Source: Bradyrhizobium sp. 200
GTDB taxonomy: Bacteria > Pseudomonadota > Alphaproteobacteria > Rhizobiales > Xanthobacteraceae
Length of the DNA: 64,000 nt
Direction of reading: 5' to 3'
Assembly (NCBI RefSeq): GCF_023100945.1
Contig: NZ_CP064689.1
Location: 3,144,001 to 3,208,000, forward strand
Below the pieces are notes generated by a model, which was not told where the DNA came from, made no database searches, and saw nothing but the letters and a program-made list of their open reading frames with translations. The number at the start of each line of letters is the position of its first letter. The first letter of the stretch is position 1. The position numbers were made by a program, and so were the translations under genes. Of this stretch, positions 7,674 to 17,406 are shown piece by piece.

Positions 7674-10394
7674 GTGCTGAATAATTCATCGCAAGACATC
7701 ATCGCGGAGAGCCAGCCGCTGTTCGGTTCCAGCCTGCCGTGGCGGATCAGGCTGGGCGCAATCCAATGGCTGATCCTGAGTGCGGCGGTGCTCGTGATCG
7801 CGATCACGCTCGGCACCGGCTATTTCGCCATGCAATACCGCGAGCGGGCGCTGGAAGTTGCCGAGCGCGAACTCAACAACAGCGCGCTGCTGCTGTCGCG
7901 GCATTTCGACCAGCAACTGCTCGATCTCCAGCATGTCCAGGAAGACGTCGTGACCAGCCTGCGGGCGGACGGGGTTCACACCGCCGACGACTTCGAAAGC
8001 AAGATGTCGACATTGAGCGCGCACGAGATGCTGCGCACGAAGCTCTCGGTGTTGCCGCATGTCGGCGCCCTGAATCTCTGGAGCGCCAAGGGCTGGCTGA
8101 TCAATTCGTCCGAGATGTGGCCGGTGGAGGACAAGAATATCGCGGACCGGCGCTACTTCCGGGAGTTCATGTCGGGCAAGCCGACGCCCGACATCATCGT
8201 CGAACCGGTCGTGAGCAAGGTGACCAAGGTCTGGACGACGGTCTTTGCGCGAAAGATCATCGGCCGCCAGGGCGAGATCATCGGCTTTGCCGTCCGCGGC
8301 GTTGAACCTTCCCATTTCGAGGATTTCGTCGCATCGCTGGCGCTGGACAGCGACACCGCGATTTCGATGATCCACCGCGACGGCACCATCATCGCCCGTT
8401 ATCCCAAGGACGACGCGCTAATCGGCCACAACGTCGCCAATACGGCCGCGTTTCAGCAGGCGCTGGCGCTGGACGGCGATATTTCGGGACGCTTCACCAA
8501 CGCGAGATTGTCGGAAGACAAGGTCGGCGCGGTCAAGTCGCTGATGCACTTTCCGATCCTTATCGTCGCGACCACCAGGACGGAGACCGCACTGGCCGAC
8601 TGGCGGGCGCAGACCAGGCTGCAATTTTTTGCGGCGGCGCTGGCGATCATCGTCGTGATCGGCATGGTCTTCCTGATCGTGCGCCAGCTACGCAGCCAGC
8701 ATGCCGCCGCGCAGCGCAAGCTTTCGGAGAAGAGCCAGCATCTCGACACCGCCATCAACAACATGACGCAGGGCCTGCTGCTGTTCGATTCCTCAGGGCG
8801 CCTCGTGATCTGCAACCGGCAATATATCGACATGTTCGGGCTCTCGACCGACGTGGTCAAACCCGGCTGCCATCTGCACGACCTGATCCGGCACCGTCAG
8901 GAACTCGGCTCCTTTGTCGGCGACGTCGACGCCTATTGTGCCCGGTTTCTCGACCCCGGCGGCAGCCTGGTTCAGGATACCGTGACCTCGACGCCGGACG
9001 GGCGCACGATCCGGCTGATCTACAAGCGGTCGCCGGACGGCGGCTGGGCGACGACGCTGGAAGACGTCACCGAAGGGCGGCGCGATCAGGCCAGGATCGA
9101 ACATCTCGCCCATTACGACGCGCTGACCAATCTGCCGAACCGGACGCTGTTCCAGCGCCATGCGGAAGGGTTGCTTCTGGAAACCGAGGGGCGCGAATTC
9201 GCGATCCTCTATATCGACATCGACGAGTTCAAGCGCATCAACGACACGCTGGGACATCTGATCGGCGACGAGTTCCTGAAGGGCGTGGCGGAGCGGTTGC
9301 GCCAGTCGGTCGGCTCCGAAGATTTCATCGCCCGGCTCGGCGGGGATGAATTTGCCATCCTTCAGCACGGTATCGAGAGCGCCGAGGACGTTCATGGCCT
9401 GGTCGCGCGGATCTATCAGGCGCTGCGGACGCCGTTCGACTGCCACGGCCACCAGCTTTCCAGCGACGCCAGCATCGGCATCGCGATCGCCCCGCGCGAC
9501 GGCTCGGACCTGTTCGATCTCTTGAAGAACGCCGACCTCGCCATGTATGCGGCGAAGGCGGCCGGCCGCCGAACCTATCGCTTCTTCGCCCCCGAGATGG
9601 AGCAGCAGGCCAATCATCGCCGCGAGCTGGAGGCGGATTTGCGCGCGGCGTTGGCGCAGGGCGCATTCGAGCTGCATTATCAGCCGCAGGTCGATCTGCG
9701 CACCGACGGCGTCACCGGCTGCGAGGCGCTATTGCGCTGGCGGCATCCGGTGCGCGGCATGGTCTCGCCGGCCGACTTCGTGCCGGTCGCCGAGGAAACC
9801 GGGTTGATCGAGGAAATCGGGCAGTGGGTGTTGCGCACGGCCTGCGCGGAAGCTGCGAGCTGGCCGGCCAATGTCCGTATCGCCGTCAACGTTTCGCCGA
9901 TCCAGTTCCGGTCGGAAACGCTGTCGCTGAAAGTCGCCGCTGTCCTCTCCGAGACCGGGCTCGATCCGCGCCGGCTCGAGCTGGAGATCACGGAAGCCGT
10001 CCTGATCGCGGACGACGACGCGGCGCTGGCGACGCTGAACCAGCTCCGCGCGCTCGGGGTCCATATCGCGCTCGACGATTTCGGAACCGGCTATTCCTCG
10101 CTGCAATACCTGCAGCGCTTTCCGTTCGACAAGATCAAGATCGACCGCTCCTTCGTCAAGGAAGTGACCCACAACTCCTCGTCGGCCTCGATCATCCGCG
10201 CGGTGGTGAGCATCGCCGCCGACCGCAACATGATCACCACGGCGGAAGGCGTCGAGACCCTGCAGCAGCGCGAGACCGTGCAGAATCTCGGATGCACCCA
10301 GATGCAGGGTTATCTGTTCAGCGCGGCGCGCCCGGCGCAGGAAATCCGCGCGCTGCTGGCATCGCGGGAGGCCAGCGTCGAGAATGCGGCGTGA
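7674..10394 (+). CDS. Membrane diguanylate cyclase/phosphodiesterase (sensor-PAS-GGDEF-EAL)
   Basis: 906 aa from the GTG at 7674 (a G-rich ribosome site precedes it; a TTG at 7635 is an alternative). Two membrane helices (about residues 30-52 and 317-338) flank a periplasmic sensor of the dCache type (INSSEMWPVEDKNIADRRYF, VVSKVTKVWTTVFARKI). A PAS domain (355-460) follows, then GGDEF (about 475-632, intact RLGGDEF near 556) and EAL (about 642-898, intact EALLRW near 683, with DDFGTGYSSL and KIDRSFV). Both catalytic signatures look intact, so it could make or degrade cyclic di-GMP depending on the signal. Confidence 0.93.
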   Translation: MLNNSSQDIIAESQPLFGSSLPWRIRLGAIQWLILSAAVLVIAITLGTGYFAMQYRERALEVAERELNNSALLLSRHFDQQLLDLQHVQEDVVTSLRADGVHTADDFESKMSTLSAHEMLRTKLSVLPHVGALNLWSAKGWLINSSEMWPVEDKNIADRRYFREFMSGKPTPDIIVEPVVSKVTKVWTTVFARKIIGRQGEIIGFAVRGVEPSHFEDFVASLALDSDTAISMIHRDGTIIARYPKDDALIGHNVANTAAFQQALALDGDISGRFTNARLSEDKVGAVKSLMHFPILIVATTRTETALADWRAQTRLQFFAAALAIIVVIGMVFLIVRQLRSQHAAAQRKLSEKSQHLDTAINNMTQGLLLFDSSGRLVICNRQYIDMFGLSTDVVKPGCHLHDLIRHRQELGSFVGDVDAYCARFLDPGGSLVQDTVTSTPDGRTIRLIYKRSPDGGWATTLEDVTEGRRDQARIEHLAHYDALTNLPNRTLFQRHAEGLLLETEGREFAILYIDIDEFKRINDTLGHLIGDEFLKGVAERLRQSVGSEDFIARLGGDEFAILQHGIESAEDVHGLVARIYQALRTPFDCHGHQLSSDASIGIAIAPRDGSDLFDLLKNADLAMYAAKAAGRRTYRFFAPEMEQQANHRRELEADLRAALAQGAFELHYQPQVDLRTDGVTGCEALLRWRHPVRGMVSPADFVPVAEETGLIEEIGQWVLRTACAEAASWPANVRIAVNVSPIQFRSETLSLKVAAVLSETGLDPRRLELEITEAVLIADDDAALATLNQLRALGVHIALDDFGTGYSSLQYLQRFPFDKIKIDRSFVKEVTHNSSSASIIRAVVSIAADRNMITTAEGVETLQQRETVQNLGCTQMQGYLFSAARPAQEIRALLASREASVENAA

Positions 10395-10581
10395 GCTGGA
10401 GCCTTTTCGGTTCCCGGACGCAGTACAGATGCTCTTCGGTGGTACACCGCAGGGCCCAGACACAAAATCGCGAAAACAACCCCATGCAAAGTAGAATGGG
10501 ACCCAGATCGCAGCACTCGCGCCGCTTTCGTCCGGGGCACGAGATGGTCCGTCGTCACGGCCCAACCTGATCCCATCCACT

Positions 10582-13035
10582 CTAGCGGCGCGCCTCGGAA
10601 ATCGCCTTCCTGAGGCTCCGCGACAGCAATTCCACCGAATAGGGTTTCTGGATCAGCTCGAAGCCGCGATGGGCATTCTCCGCCAGCACGTTGCTGTAGC
10701 CGCTGGTCAGCACCACGGGCAGGCCGGGATAGCGCTCGCGCACGATGCCGGCGAGCTCGACGCCGTTCATCCCGGGCATGATGACGTCTGAAAATACCAG
10801 ATCGGCGGAAAACTCGTCCTCGGCCAGGATCGCGAGCGCGGCATCTGCGCTGGCGACGCGGCGGACCGTGTAGCCCAGATCTTCCAAGAGCTCCGTGGAG
10901 AACTGTCCGACATCGTCATTGTCCTCGACCACGAGGACACGGTAGCCGCGGCCGCGCGCGGCGGGCTCGCTGCCGATCGCGGCGGCCTCGACCGCATCGG
11001 CCGGCACAGCGGCCTGCGGCAGGTAGATCGTGAAGGTCGCGCCCCGGCCGGGCTCGCTTGCGACCGCGATGTCACCGTCGGACTGCTTGGCAAAGCCGAA
11101 CGCCTGGCTGAGGCCGAGGCCGGTGCCCTTGCCGACTTCCTTGGTGGTGAAGAACGGCTCGAAGATCGTCTCGAGCAGGTCGGGCGCGATGCCGGTACCG
11201 GTATCGGTCACGGTGATGGCGATAAAGTCGCCGTCTCGGGCGGGCTGGGCGCGGAGCGGGGGAATGACATCCACATTGCGGACGCGAATGGTCAACTGGC
11301 CCTCGCTGTTCATGGCATCGCGGCTGTTGACCGCGAGATTCATCAGCGCTGTTTCGAATTGCGCGATGTCGGCAATCGCAAAGCAGTTGAGATCGGCAAT
11401 GTCGACGTCGATCCTGACCCGGGCGCCGACCAGCGGGCGGATCAGTTGCGCCACCGCCTCGACCTGGGTGCCGACATTGAATACCTGCGGCTTCAGCGGT
11501 TGCCTGCGGGCGAACGCCAGCAACTGTCCGGTCAGCTTGGAGGCGCGCTCCACCGTTTCGGCTATCGCGTCGATGTAGCGCCGGCGCCGCTCTTCCGGCA
11601 GTTCGCGGCGGCGCAGGAAGTCGGTCGCGGACCGGATGATGGTCAGCAGATTGTTGAAATCGTGCGCCACGCCGCCGGTCAATTGTCCGACCGCTTCCAT
11701 CTTCTGCGACTGGCGCAGCGCTTCCTCGCCCTGGCGGCGCTCGGTGACGTCGACGGCGTCGGGCACCGCGCCGATGATCGCTCCGTGCTGATCGCGCAGC
11801 GGACGCATCGCGAAGTCGAAATAGCGCTCGCCGATCGGCAGGGACAGTCGCATCTCGATCTGGGCTTCGTCGCCCCGCATCGTGGCCATGAAGGCGTCCC
11901 GGACGGCGTCGCGCATGCCTTCGGTTCCGGAAAACCACGGCGTTTCCCAGAACGGCTTGCCGACCACATCGCTCGCGTCACAGCGGATTCCGGCAAGCGC
12001 GGTCTTGTTGGCATACAGGAGATCGCCATGCTGGTTCAGCAGCCCCTGATATTGATGGCTGGTCTCCAGGATCGCGCGCATCTGGGCTTCACTGGATTCC
12101 AGTTGCGCCGTCCGCTCGGTGATCCGCAATTCGAGGATGTCGTTCAGCCGGCGCAGATCGTGCTCGGCCTGTTTGGCGGCGGTGATGTCGTGGGCCACGC
12201 CGATGAAGCCGATATGGCTTCCGGTCGGGTCCCAGCGCGGCTGGGATTCCGAGCGCAGCCATCGCCATTCGTTATCGGCGCGCAGGTAGCGCGCTTCGAG
12301 CACGAACGGCTTGAGCGAAGCTTCGCCGGCGATTGATTCCTGCACGATGCGTTGCTGGTCCTCCGGATGCAGCCGCTTGCGCCAGTCGAACGCGATGGCT
12401 TGCTCGAACGGCAGCCCGAGGAAGTCGAGATAGGCCTGGTTGGCGAAGGAACGCGTGCGGTCGAGCTTGGTGACCCAGATCGGCACCGGCGCGCTGTCGG
12501 CGATCAGGCGAAAGCGCTCCTCGCTTTCGCGCAAGGTCGCCTGCGCCAGCATTTGCGCGGTGACGTCGCAATCGGCGCCGACCAGGCGCAGCGCGCGGCC
12601 GTCGCGATCACGTTCGATCTTGGCGACGACGCGGATCCAGCGCATCGTGCCGTCATTCGGCCGCACGATGCGGTATTCGGCCGAATAGTCCTCGCTCTCG
12701 CTCTTCAGTATCCCGAACAGATGCTGGACCGTTCGCTCGCGATCCTCGGGATGGATTCGACTGACCCATTCCTCGTAGGTCTCGTTGACCGCATCGGGCG
12801 GCAGGCCGTGCACCAGGAGATATTCGGGGGAGCGGCGGTTCTTGACGCCGTCACGGAAATCGATTTCGAGACCGCCGACGCCGGCGATGCGCTGGATCCG
12901 CACCAGCTCCGCCTCGCGTTCCTGCAAGGCACGATGAGCCGTGTCGCGCTCGTTCGCGATTTCCTGCAGATGTTGCCGCAGGCGTTCAGCGGCGGCAATT
13001 TCGGGCAAGACGTTCGAAGTGTCGGAAGGGGTCAT
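10582..13035 (-). CDS. Soluble PAS-repeat hybrid histidine kinase
   Basis: 817 aa from the ATG at 13035. There are no membrane segments. The N-terminal coiled coil (about 10-45) leads into at least three PAS/PAC modules (GVGGLEIDFRDGVKNRRSP; FRLIADSAPVPIWVTKLDR; a third near MRAILETSHQYQGLLNQHGD). The HisKA box GGVAHDFNNLLTIIRSA has the phospho-His near residue 455; the ATPase has N, G1 (VTDTGTGIAPDLLETIFEPF) and G2 (GKGTGLGLSQAFGF) boxes. A C-terminal receiver (VLVVEDNDDVGQ, SDVIMPGMNG with phospho-Asp near 748) ends the protein. No Hpt domain or partner regulator gene adjoins it. It is convergent with the GGDEF-EAL gene. Confidence 0.92.
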   Translation of the reverse strand: MTPSDTSNVLPEIAAAERLRQHLQEIANERDTAHRALQEREAELVRIQRIAGVGGLEIDFRDGVKNRRSPEYLLVHGLPPDAVNETYEEWVSRIHPEDRERTVQHLFGILKSESEDYSAEYRIVRPNDGTMRWIRVVAKIERDRDGRALRLVGADCDVTAQMLAQATLRESEERFRLIADSAPVPIWVTKLDRTRSFANQAYLDFLGLPFEQAIAFDWRKRLHPEDQQRIVQESIAGEASLKPFVLEARYLRADNEWRWLRSESQPRWDPTGSHIGFIGVAHDITAAKQAEHDLRRLNDILELRITERTAQLESSEAQMRAILETSHQYQGLLNQHGDLLYANKTALAGIRCDASDVVGKPFWETPWFSGTEGMRDAVRDAFMATMRGDEAQIEMRLSLPIGERYFDFAMRPLRDQHGAIIGAVPDAVDVTERRQGEEALRQSQKMEAVGQLTGGVAHDFNNLLTIIRSATDFLRRRELPEERRRRYIDAIAETVERASKLTGQLLAFARRQPLKPQVFNVGTQVEAVAQLIRPLVGARVRIDVDIADLNCFAIADIAQFETALMNLAVNSRDAMNSEGQLTIRVRNVDVIPPLRAQPARDGDFIAITVTDTGTGIAPDLLETIFEPFFTTKEVGKGTGLGLSQAFGFAKQSDGDIAVASEPGRGATFTIYLPQAAVPADAVEAAAIGSEPAARGRGYRVLVVEDNDDVGQFSTELLEDLGYTVRRVASADAALAILAEDEFSADLVFSDVIMPGMNGVELAGIVRERYPGLPVVLTSGYSNVLAENAHRGFELIQKPYSVELLSRSLRKAISEARR

Positions 13036-13091
13036 GCGTACCGGCAACCTTTGCGGGTACCTTCACACAGGAAGCGGCGGCTTTGCCAGCT

Positions 13092-13865
13092 TCATTTGCT
13101 CTTGGCTGGTGACCGGCAGTTGTAGGCCCTGCGGAACCCGGCGGCCTGCGCATCTTCCTCGGAACAGAACCAGCGGTCCGGCTTGGTCAGCCCCGGATAG
13201 GAGCGGCACGCCTGCAGATGATAGATGCCGAGGTTCCCGGTGACGCGGGCGCGGACGGCGTATTTGCCCTTGATGTTGCAGCTCGCCGGCATCACGAGAT
13301 CCTCGGGGAACAAGGCCTCGCGGATTTCACGGTCGCGATCGGTGCGGCATGCGGCACCGAGCAGGGCGCCGTCCTTCCTGGCGGCACGGAACTCGCGCGG
13401 CGCGACGAAGCAACCTTTCCAGAGCCCCTGGCGGTCGTCCTTTGCGCGGGCCGCATCCACTTGGAAGCGCCCGCTGGCGGAGGCTTCGACATTCAGGGCA
13501 AAGCCGTTGCGGACCAGCAACTGGCTGAGACTTGTGGTGTCGCCCTCGATCTTGCACACGCCGATGCGCCGTTTCTTGTAGGCGGGGTCGGGACCCAGAT
13601 CGTCGCAGCGGACCTGTTTGCCGCCGATCAGTTTTGTCAGTTGATCGCGCGCCTCGATCCCGCAGGTCCAGCTATCGGCATTCTGGTCGATGCAGAGTTG
13701 ATCGACGGTGGGCGCCTCGATGCCGTCGAGCCGGAAGGTGACGTTGCCGAGCTGAAGCGTGCTGCCATCCCGGACGATGGCGGTGGCGGCCGAACTCTGG
13801 CTGGCCGGAAGTACGATCGATAGCAACGCCGCAACCAGAAAAATTCGTGACCGCATCTGTTTCAT
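13092..13865 (-). CDS. Exported thermonuclease-like (SNase) protein
   Basis: 257 aa with an N-terminal signal peptide (about 1-27, RIFLVAALLSIVLPASQSSA). The SNase/OB-fold part spans about 30-155: ATAIVRDGSTLQLGNVTFRL and DGIEAPTVDQLC, an Arg-rich KKRRIGVCKI, and SLSQLLVRNGFALNV. The usual catalytic Arg-Glu-Arg set is only partly obvious, so activity is uncertain. The C-terminal ~90 residues carry several Cys, including MPASCNIKGKYAVRARVTGNLGIYH and HLQACRSYPG..KPDRWFCSEEDAQAAGFR, which match the extra domain of many rhizobial nuclease-like proteins. Confidence 0.8.
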   Translation of the reverse strand: MKQMRSRIFLVAALLSIVLPASQSSAATAIVRDGSTLQLGNVTFRLDGIEAPTVDQLCIDQNADSWTCGIEARDQLTKLIGGKQVRCDDLGPDPAYKKRRIGVCKIEGDTTSLSQLLVRNGFALNVEASASGRFQVDAARAKDDRQGLWKGCFVAPREFRAARKDGALLGAACRTDRDREIREALFPEDLVMPASCNIKGKYAVRARVTGNLGIYHLQACRSYPGLTKPDRWFCSEEDAQAAGFRRAYNCRSPAKSK

Positions 13866-14014
13866 TTCAAATCAATTGCACTCCCGCCGTCGCCTTCTAG
13901 CATAAGGTGACGTGATTGAACCAAGGCGCTTGCGCTAATTGGACATGGACGCAGGTTGGGGAAAACGTCAGCGCAGGGCCGGACGCGGGCCGAACGCTCC
14001 CATTGACTTCGTGA

Positions 14015-14029
14015 GAACAAAATAGGAAC
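14015..14029 (+). promoter_or_regulatory. LexA (SOS) box GAAC-N7-GAAC
   Basis: GAAC at 14015-14018 and 14026-14029 separated by exactly 7 bases, matching the alphaproteobacterial LexA consensus. A TTGACT -35 at 14003-14008 with a 17-base spacer would place the -10 at 14026, under the second half site, so LexA would block the promoter. The start codon of the small gene at 14062 is 32 bases downstream. Confidence 0.6.
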
Positions 14030-14061
14030 ATTGGTCACGTTGCTCAACACGGAATAATCCC

Positions 14062-14271
14062 ATGTCGTCCTCTTCACAGCCGAAATCCGAAGAGCACGAT
14101 GAGCTGGAATCTGCGGTGGATCAGGCCATTTCGGCCTGCGGCGGCGATCTGAGGGCGACGGTCCGCGCGCTGATCGTGGCCAACGAATATCTGGAAACCG
14201 AGGTCGGCGAGTTGATGAAGGCGGTATCCCGTGCCTATGCGCGGGGCCGCTTCAGCTCCTATTCGGGGTGA
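14062..14271 (+). CDS. Small hypothetical protein, probably SOS-regulated
   Basis: 69 aa, acidic and mostly helical: SSSSQPKSEEHDELESAVDQ, then AISACGGDLRATVRALIVAN and EYLETEVGELMKAVSRAYARG. No membrane segment or known domain; the middle resembles helix-hairpin proteins of Bradyrhizobium annotated only as hypothetical. The LexA box upstream is the only clue to its role and suggests induction by DNA damage. It is followed after 138 bases by pccA on the same strand, but a separate promoter is likely. Confidence 0.7.
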   Translation: MSSSSQPKSEEHDELESAVDQAISACGGDLRATVRALIVANEYLETEVGELMKAVSRAYARGRFSSYSG

Positions 14272-14409
14272 ATTGGCGCTGGCCGGCGCAACCAGCCGAT
14301 ACGAGACCGTTGCCTCCATCGATTTTTGCTGTACGACGGGTGGGTTACCCCGCGTCCCGCATGTCACATTGCGGGGGAGGATCCCGCCCAAAGCTCAAGC
14401 AAGAAGAAC

Positions 14410-16425
14410 ATGTTCAAACGAATTCTGATCGCAAATCGCGGCGAGATCGCCTGCCGGGTTATCAAGACTGCGCGCCTTATGGGGATCGAGACGGTCGCGG
14501 TGTATTCCGAGGCCGACCGCGATGCGCTCCATGTCGAAATGGCCGATGATGCCGTGCTGATCGGCCCGCCGGCGGCGGCGGAAAGTTATCTTCTGATCGA
14601 CCGGATCATCGAGGCCTGCCGCAAGGCCGGCGCGGAGGCCGTGCATCCAGGCTACGGCTTCCTGTCCGAGCGCGAGGCGTTTCCGCGCGAGCTTGCCAAG
14701 GCGGGCATTGTCTTCATCGGCCCCAATCCGGGCGCCATCGCCGCCATGGGCGACAAGATCGAATCCAAGAAGGCCGCCGCAAAAGCAAAAGTCTCGACCG
14801 TGCCCGGGCATCTCGGCGTCATCGAAGACGAAAAACACGCGGTGAAGATCGCCGACGAGATCGGCTATCCCGTGATGATCAAGGCCTCCGCCGGCGGCGG
14901 CGGCAAGGGCATGCGGATCGCGCATTCGAAGAAGGAAGTCGCCGAGGGGTTCAACCTCGCCAAGGCGGAAGCGAAATCCTCGTTCGGCGACGACCGCGTC
15001 TTCATCGAAAAATTCATCGTCGATCCCCGCCACATCGAAATCCAGGTGCTGGGCGACAAGCATGGCAACGTGATCTATCTCGGCGAGCGCGAATGTTCGA
15101 TCCAGCGCCGCAACCAGAAGGTCATCGAGGAGGCGCCGTCGCCGCTGCTCGACGAGACCACCCGCCGCAAGATGGGCGAGCAGGCGGTCGCACTCGCCAA
15201 GGCCGTGAACTACGATTCCGCCGGGACCGTCGAGTTCGTCGCCGGCCAGGACAAGAGCTTCTATTTCCTGGAGATGAACACCCGTCTGCAGGTCGAGCAT
15301 CCCGTCACCGAACTGGTCACCGGCATCGACCTCGTCGAGCAGATGATCCGCGTTGCCGCCGGCGAGAAGCTTTCGATCGCGCAGAAGGATGTCACGCTGA
15401 CGGGGTGGGCGGTGGAATCGCGCGTCTATGCCGAGGACCCGTTCCGCAACTTCCTGCCGTCCATTGGCCGGCTGGTGAAATACCGTCCGCCGGCCGAAGC
15501 GAGCCTGGACGGCATCACCATCCGCAACGATACCGGCGTGCAGGAGGGCGGCGAAATCTCGATCCATTACGATCCGATGATCGCCAAGCTCGTCACGCAC
15601 GCGCCGTCGCGGGCGGCTGCGATCGAGGCGCAGTCAACCGCGCTGGACGCGTTTTACGTCGACGGCATCCGTCACAACATTCCGTTCCTGTCGGCGCTGA
15701 TGAACCACCCGCGCTGGCGCGAGGGCAAGCTATCCACCGGCTTCATCGCGGAAGAATTCCCGAAGGGCTTTTCCGCGCGTCCGCCGGAAGGCGAGGTGGC
15801 GCGGCGGCTGGCGGCCGTCGGCGCGGCGATCGACCATGTGCTGGGCGAGCGCAAGCGGCAGATTTCCGGCCAGTTGACCGGGCGCCTGGTGCAGCGCGAG
15901 CGCCGCCGCGCGGTGTGGCTCGATCGCGATGAAATCGCGCTCGACGTAGCGCGCGAGGCCGAGGGCATCGCGGTGCGCTTCATCGGCGCCGATGCTCTGC
16001 CCGGCAATCCGCACAATCTGGTCTCGGCCTGGACGCCGGGCGAACCGGTCTGGCAGGGCACCATCGACGGCCATTTCGTGGCGATGCAGGTGCGCGCGAT
16101 CCCGAACGGCATCCGCCTTGCGCATCAGGGCTATGAAGTTGCGGTCAACGTTTTCACCGAAAGCGAGGCCGCCGCCGCCCGGCTGATGCCCGTGAATTCC
16201 GCCGCCGATACCGGCAAGAAGCTGCTGTGCCCGATGCCCGGGCTCGTGGTGTCGATTGCGGTGAGCGAAGGGCAGGAGGTCAAGTCCGGCGAGACCCTGG
16301 CCGTCGTCGAGGCGATGAAGATGCAGAACGTGCTGCGCGCCGAACGCGACGGCACGGTGAAGAAGATCCACGCCGCGGCCGGCTCAACGCTTGCCGTCGA
16401 CGCGCTGATATTGGAGTTTGCTTGA
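14410..16425 (+). CDS. pccA: Biotin-dependent acyl-CoA (propionyl-CoA) carboxylase alpha subunit
   Basis: 671 aa from the ATG at 14410 (MFKRILIANRGEIACRV, the family start). Biotin carboxylase domain about 1-450 with the ATP-grasp loop KASAGGGGKGMRIAHS and the catalytic EMNTRLQVEHPVTE; a BT linker region about 455-590; biotinyl domain about 600-671 with the VVEAMKMQN biotin-lysine motif. The size and architecture fit PccA rather than AccC (about 450 aa), though methylcrotonyl- or acetyl/propionyl-CoA carboxylases are similar. The carboxyltransferase partner (pccB) is not next to it. A palindromic repeat lies right after its stop. Confidence 0.88.
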   Translation: MFKRILIANRGEIACRVIKTARLMGIETVAVYSEADRDALHVEMADDAVLIGPPAAAESYLLIDRIIEACRKAGAEAVHPGYGFLSEREAFPRELAKAGIVFIGPNPGAIAAMGDKIESKKAAAKAKVSTVPGHLGVIEDEKHAVKIADEIGYPVMIKASAGGGGKGMRIAHSKKEVAEGFNLAKAEAKSSFGDDRVFIEKFIVDPRHIEIQVLGDKHGNVIYLGERECSIQRRNQKVIEEAPSPLLDETTRRKMGEQAVALAKAVNYDSAGTVEFVAGQDKSFYFLEMNTRLQVEHPVTELVTGIDLVEQMIRVAAGEKLSIAQKDVTLTGWAVESRVYAEDPFRNFLPSIGRLVKYRPPAEASLDGITIRNDTGVQEGGEISIHYDPMIAKLVTHAPSRAAAIEAQSTALDAFYVDGIRHNIPFLSALMNHPRWREGKLSTGFIAEEFPKGFSARPPEGEVARRLAAVGAAIDHVLGERKRQISGQLTGRLVQRERRRAVWLDRDEIALDVAREAEGIAVRFIGADALPGNPHNLVSAWTPGEPVWQGTIDGHFVAMQVRAIPNGIRLAHQGYEVAVNVFTESEAAAARLMPVNSAADTGKKLLCPMPGLVVSIAVSEGQEVKSGETLAVVEAMKMQNVLRAERDGTVKKIHAAAGSTLAVDALILEFA

Positions 16426-16426
16426 G

Positions 16427-16503
16427 CGTCATTGCGAGCGCAGCGAAGCAATCCACACTTTCTTCGCTGCACGATGGATTGCTTCGCTGCGCTCGCAATG
16501 ACG
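16427..16503. repeat. Long inverted repeat (REP/MITE-like)
   Basis: Two exactly complementary 29-nt arms (16427-16455 and 16475-16503) separated by a 19-nt loop. The arm begins CGTCATTGCGAGCGCAGCGA, a sequence well known as a dispersed palindrome in Bradyrhizobium and other Alphaproteobacteria. It starts 2 bases after the pccA stop and its translation generates spurious N-terminal extensions (…CFAALAMT…) for the next gene. Confidence 0.9.
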
Positions 16504-16524
16504 GCGGATAGAATTGAGGGCATC

Positions 16525-17406
16525 ATGGCTTTCCGTCAGCGCCGAGAGAGATTGCGTTCCATCCTCAATGGCTCCACCTGCATCCGGCCGGGGTCGGTCT
16601 ATGACCCGACCTCGATCCGCATTGCCGAAGACCTCGGTTTCGAGCTCGGCATGTTCGGCGGCTCGGTGGCCTCGCTGGCGATCCTCGGCGATCCCGATGT
16701 TACATTGATCACGCTGACCGAGCTTGCCGAACAGATGCGCCGGATGTCGCGCGCCTCGACATTGCCGGTGGTGGTTGATGCCGACCATGGCTATGGCAAT
16801 GCTCTCAACGTCCGCCGCACGGTGCAGGAACTGGAAGCCGCGGGAGCCGCAGGCCTTACCATCGAGGACACGCTCCTGCCGCAGGCCTTTGGCATCGTCG
16901 AACCGCAACTGATCTCGCTCGAAGAGGGAATCGGCAAGATGAAGGCGGCGCTCGACGGCCGCAGCGATCCCTCGCTGGTCATCATGGGCCGCACGGGAAC
17001 GCGCGGCGGGGGAGCAGCCGCTTCGAGTTTCGCGGACTGTCTGGCGCGCGCAAAAGCCTATGATGCGACCGGCGTCGATGCGCTGTTCTTCACGGGCCTT
17101 ACGACGCGCCGGGAAGTCGAGGCGATCTCGGCGGCAACGACGTTACCCATCGTCCTTGGCAACACCCAGGGCGAACTCGATGACGCCGCGTTCCTCAGGA
17201 GTCAGCGGGTAAAGATTGCGCTGCAGGGCCACACGCCATTCGCCGCGTCGACGCAGGCAATCTACGATACCTTGAAAGCGCTGCGCGAAGGGACGCGTCC
17301 GAAAGACCTGAAGGGGCTGGCGTCGTCCGAACTGACCGGCCGCCTGATGCGCGAGGCTGACGTGAAAGCGCGCAGCGGCGCATTTCTCGGATTGAAGAAG
17401 CCATGA
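16525..17406 (+). CDS. Isocitrate lyase/PEP mutase family protein (oxaloacetate decarboxylase-like)
   Basis: 293 aa from the ATG at 16525, with GAGGG upstream; the frame is open back into the inverted repeat, but that extension is an artefact. Typical features are a TIM barrel of the PEP mutase/isocitrate lyase superfamily: [28 protein letters not shown], the metal motif [24 protein letters not shown] and [12 protein letters not shown]. Members of this subgroup without the isocitrate-lyase catalytic Cys are oxaloacetate decarboxylases (PA4872 type). The stop overlaps the acylphosphatase start by 4 bases (ATGA). Confidence 0.82.
   Translation: MAFRQRRERLRSILNGSTCIRPGSVYDPTSIRIAEDLGFELGMFGGSVASLAILGDPDVTLITLTELAEQMRRMSRASTLPVVVDADHGYGNALNVRRTVQELEAAGAAGLTIEDTLLPQAFGIVEPQLISLEEGIGKMKAALDGRSDPSLVIMGRTGTRGGGAAASSFADCLARAKAYDATGVDALFFTGLTTRREVEAISAATTLPIVLGNTQGELDDAAFLRSQRVKIALQGHTPFAASTQAIYDTLKALREGTRPKDLKGLASSELTGRLMREADVKARSGAFLGLKKP

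Noticed and set aside
16432..16524. N-terminal extension of the oxaloacetate-decarboxylase-like gene (…CFAALAMT…)
   Set aside because: It is the translation of the dispersed inverted repeat; the family start is at 16525 with a ribosome site.
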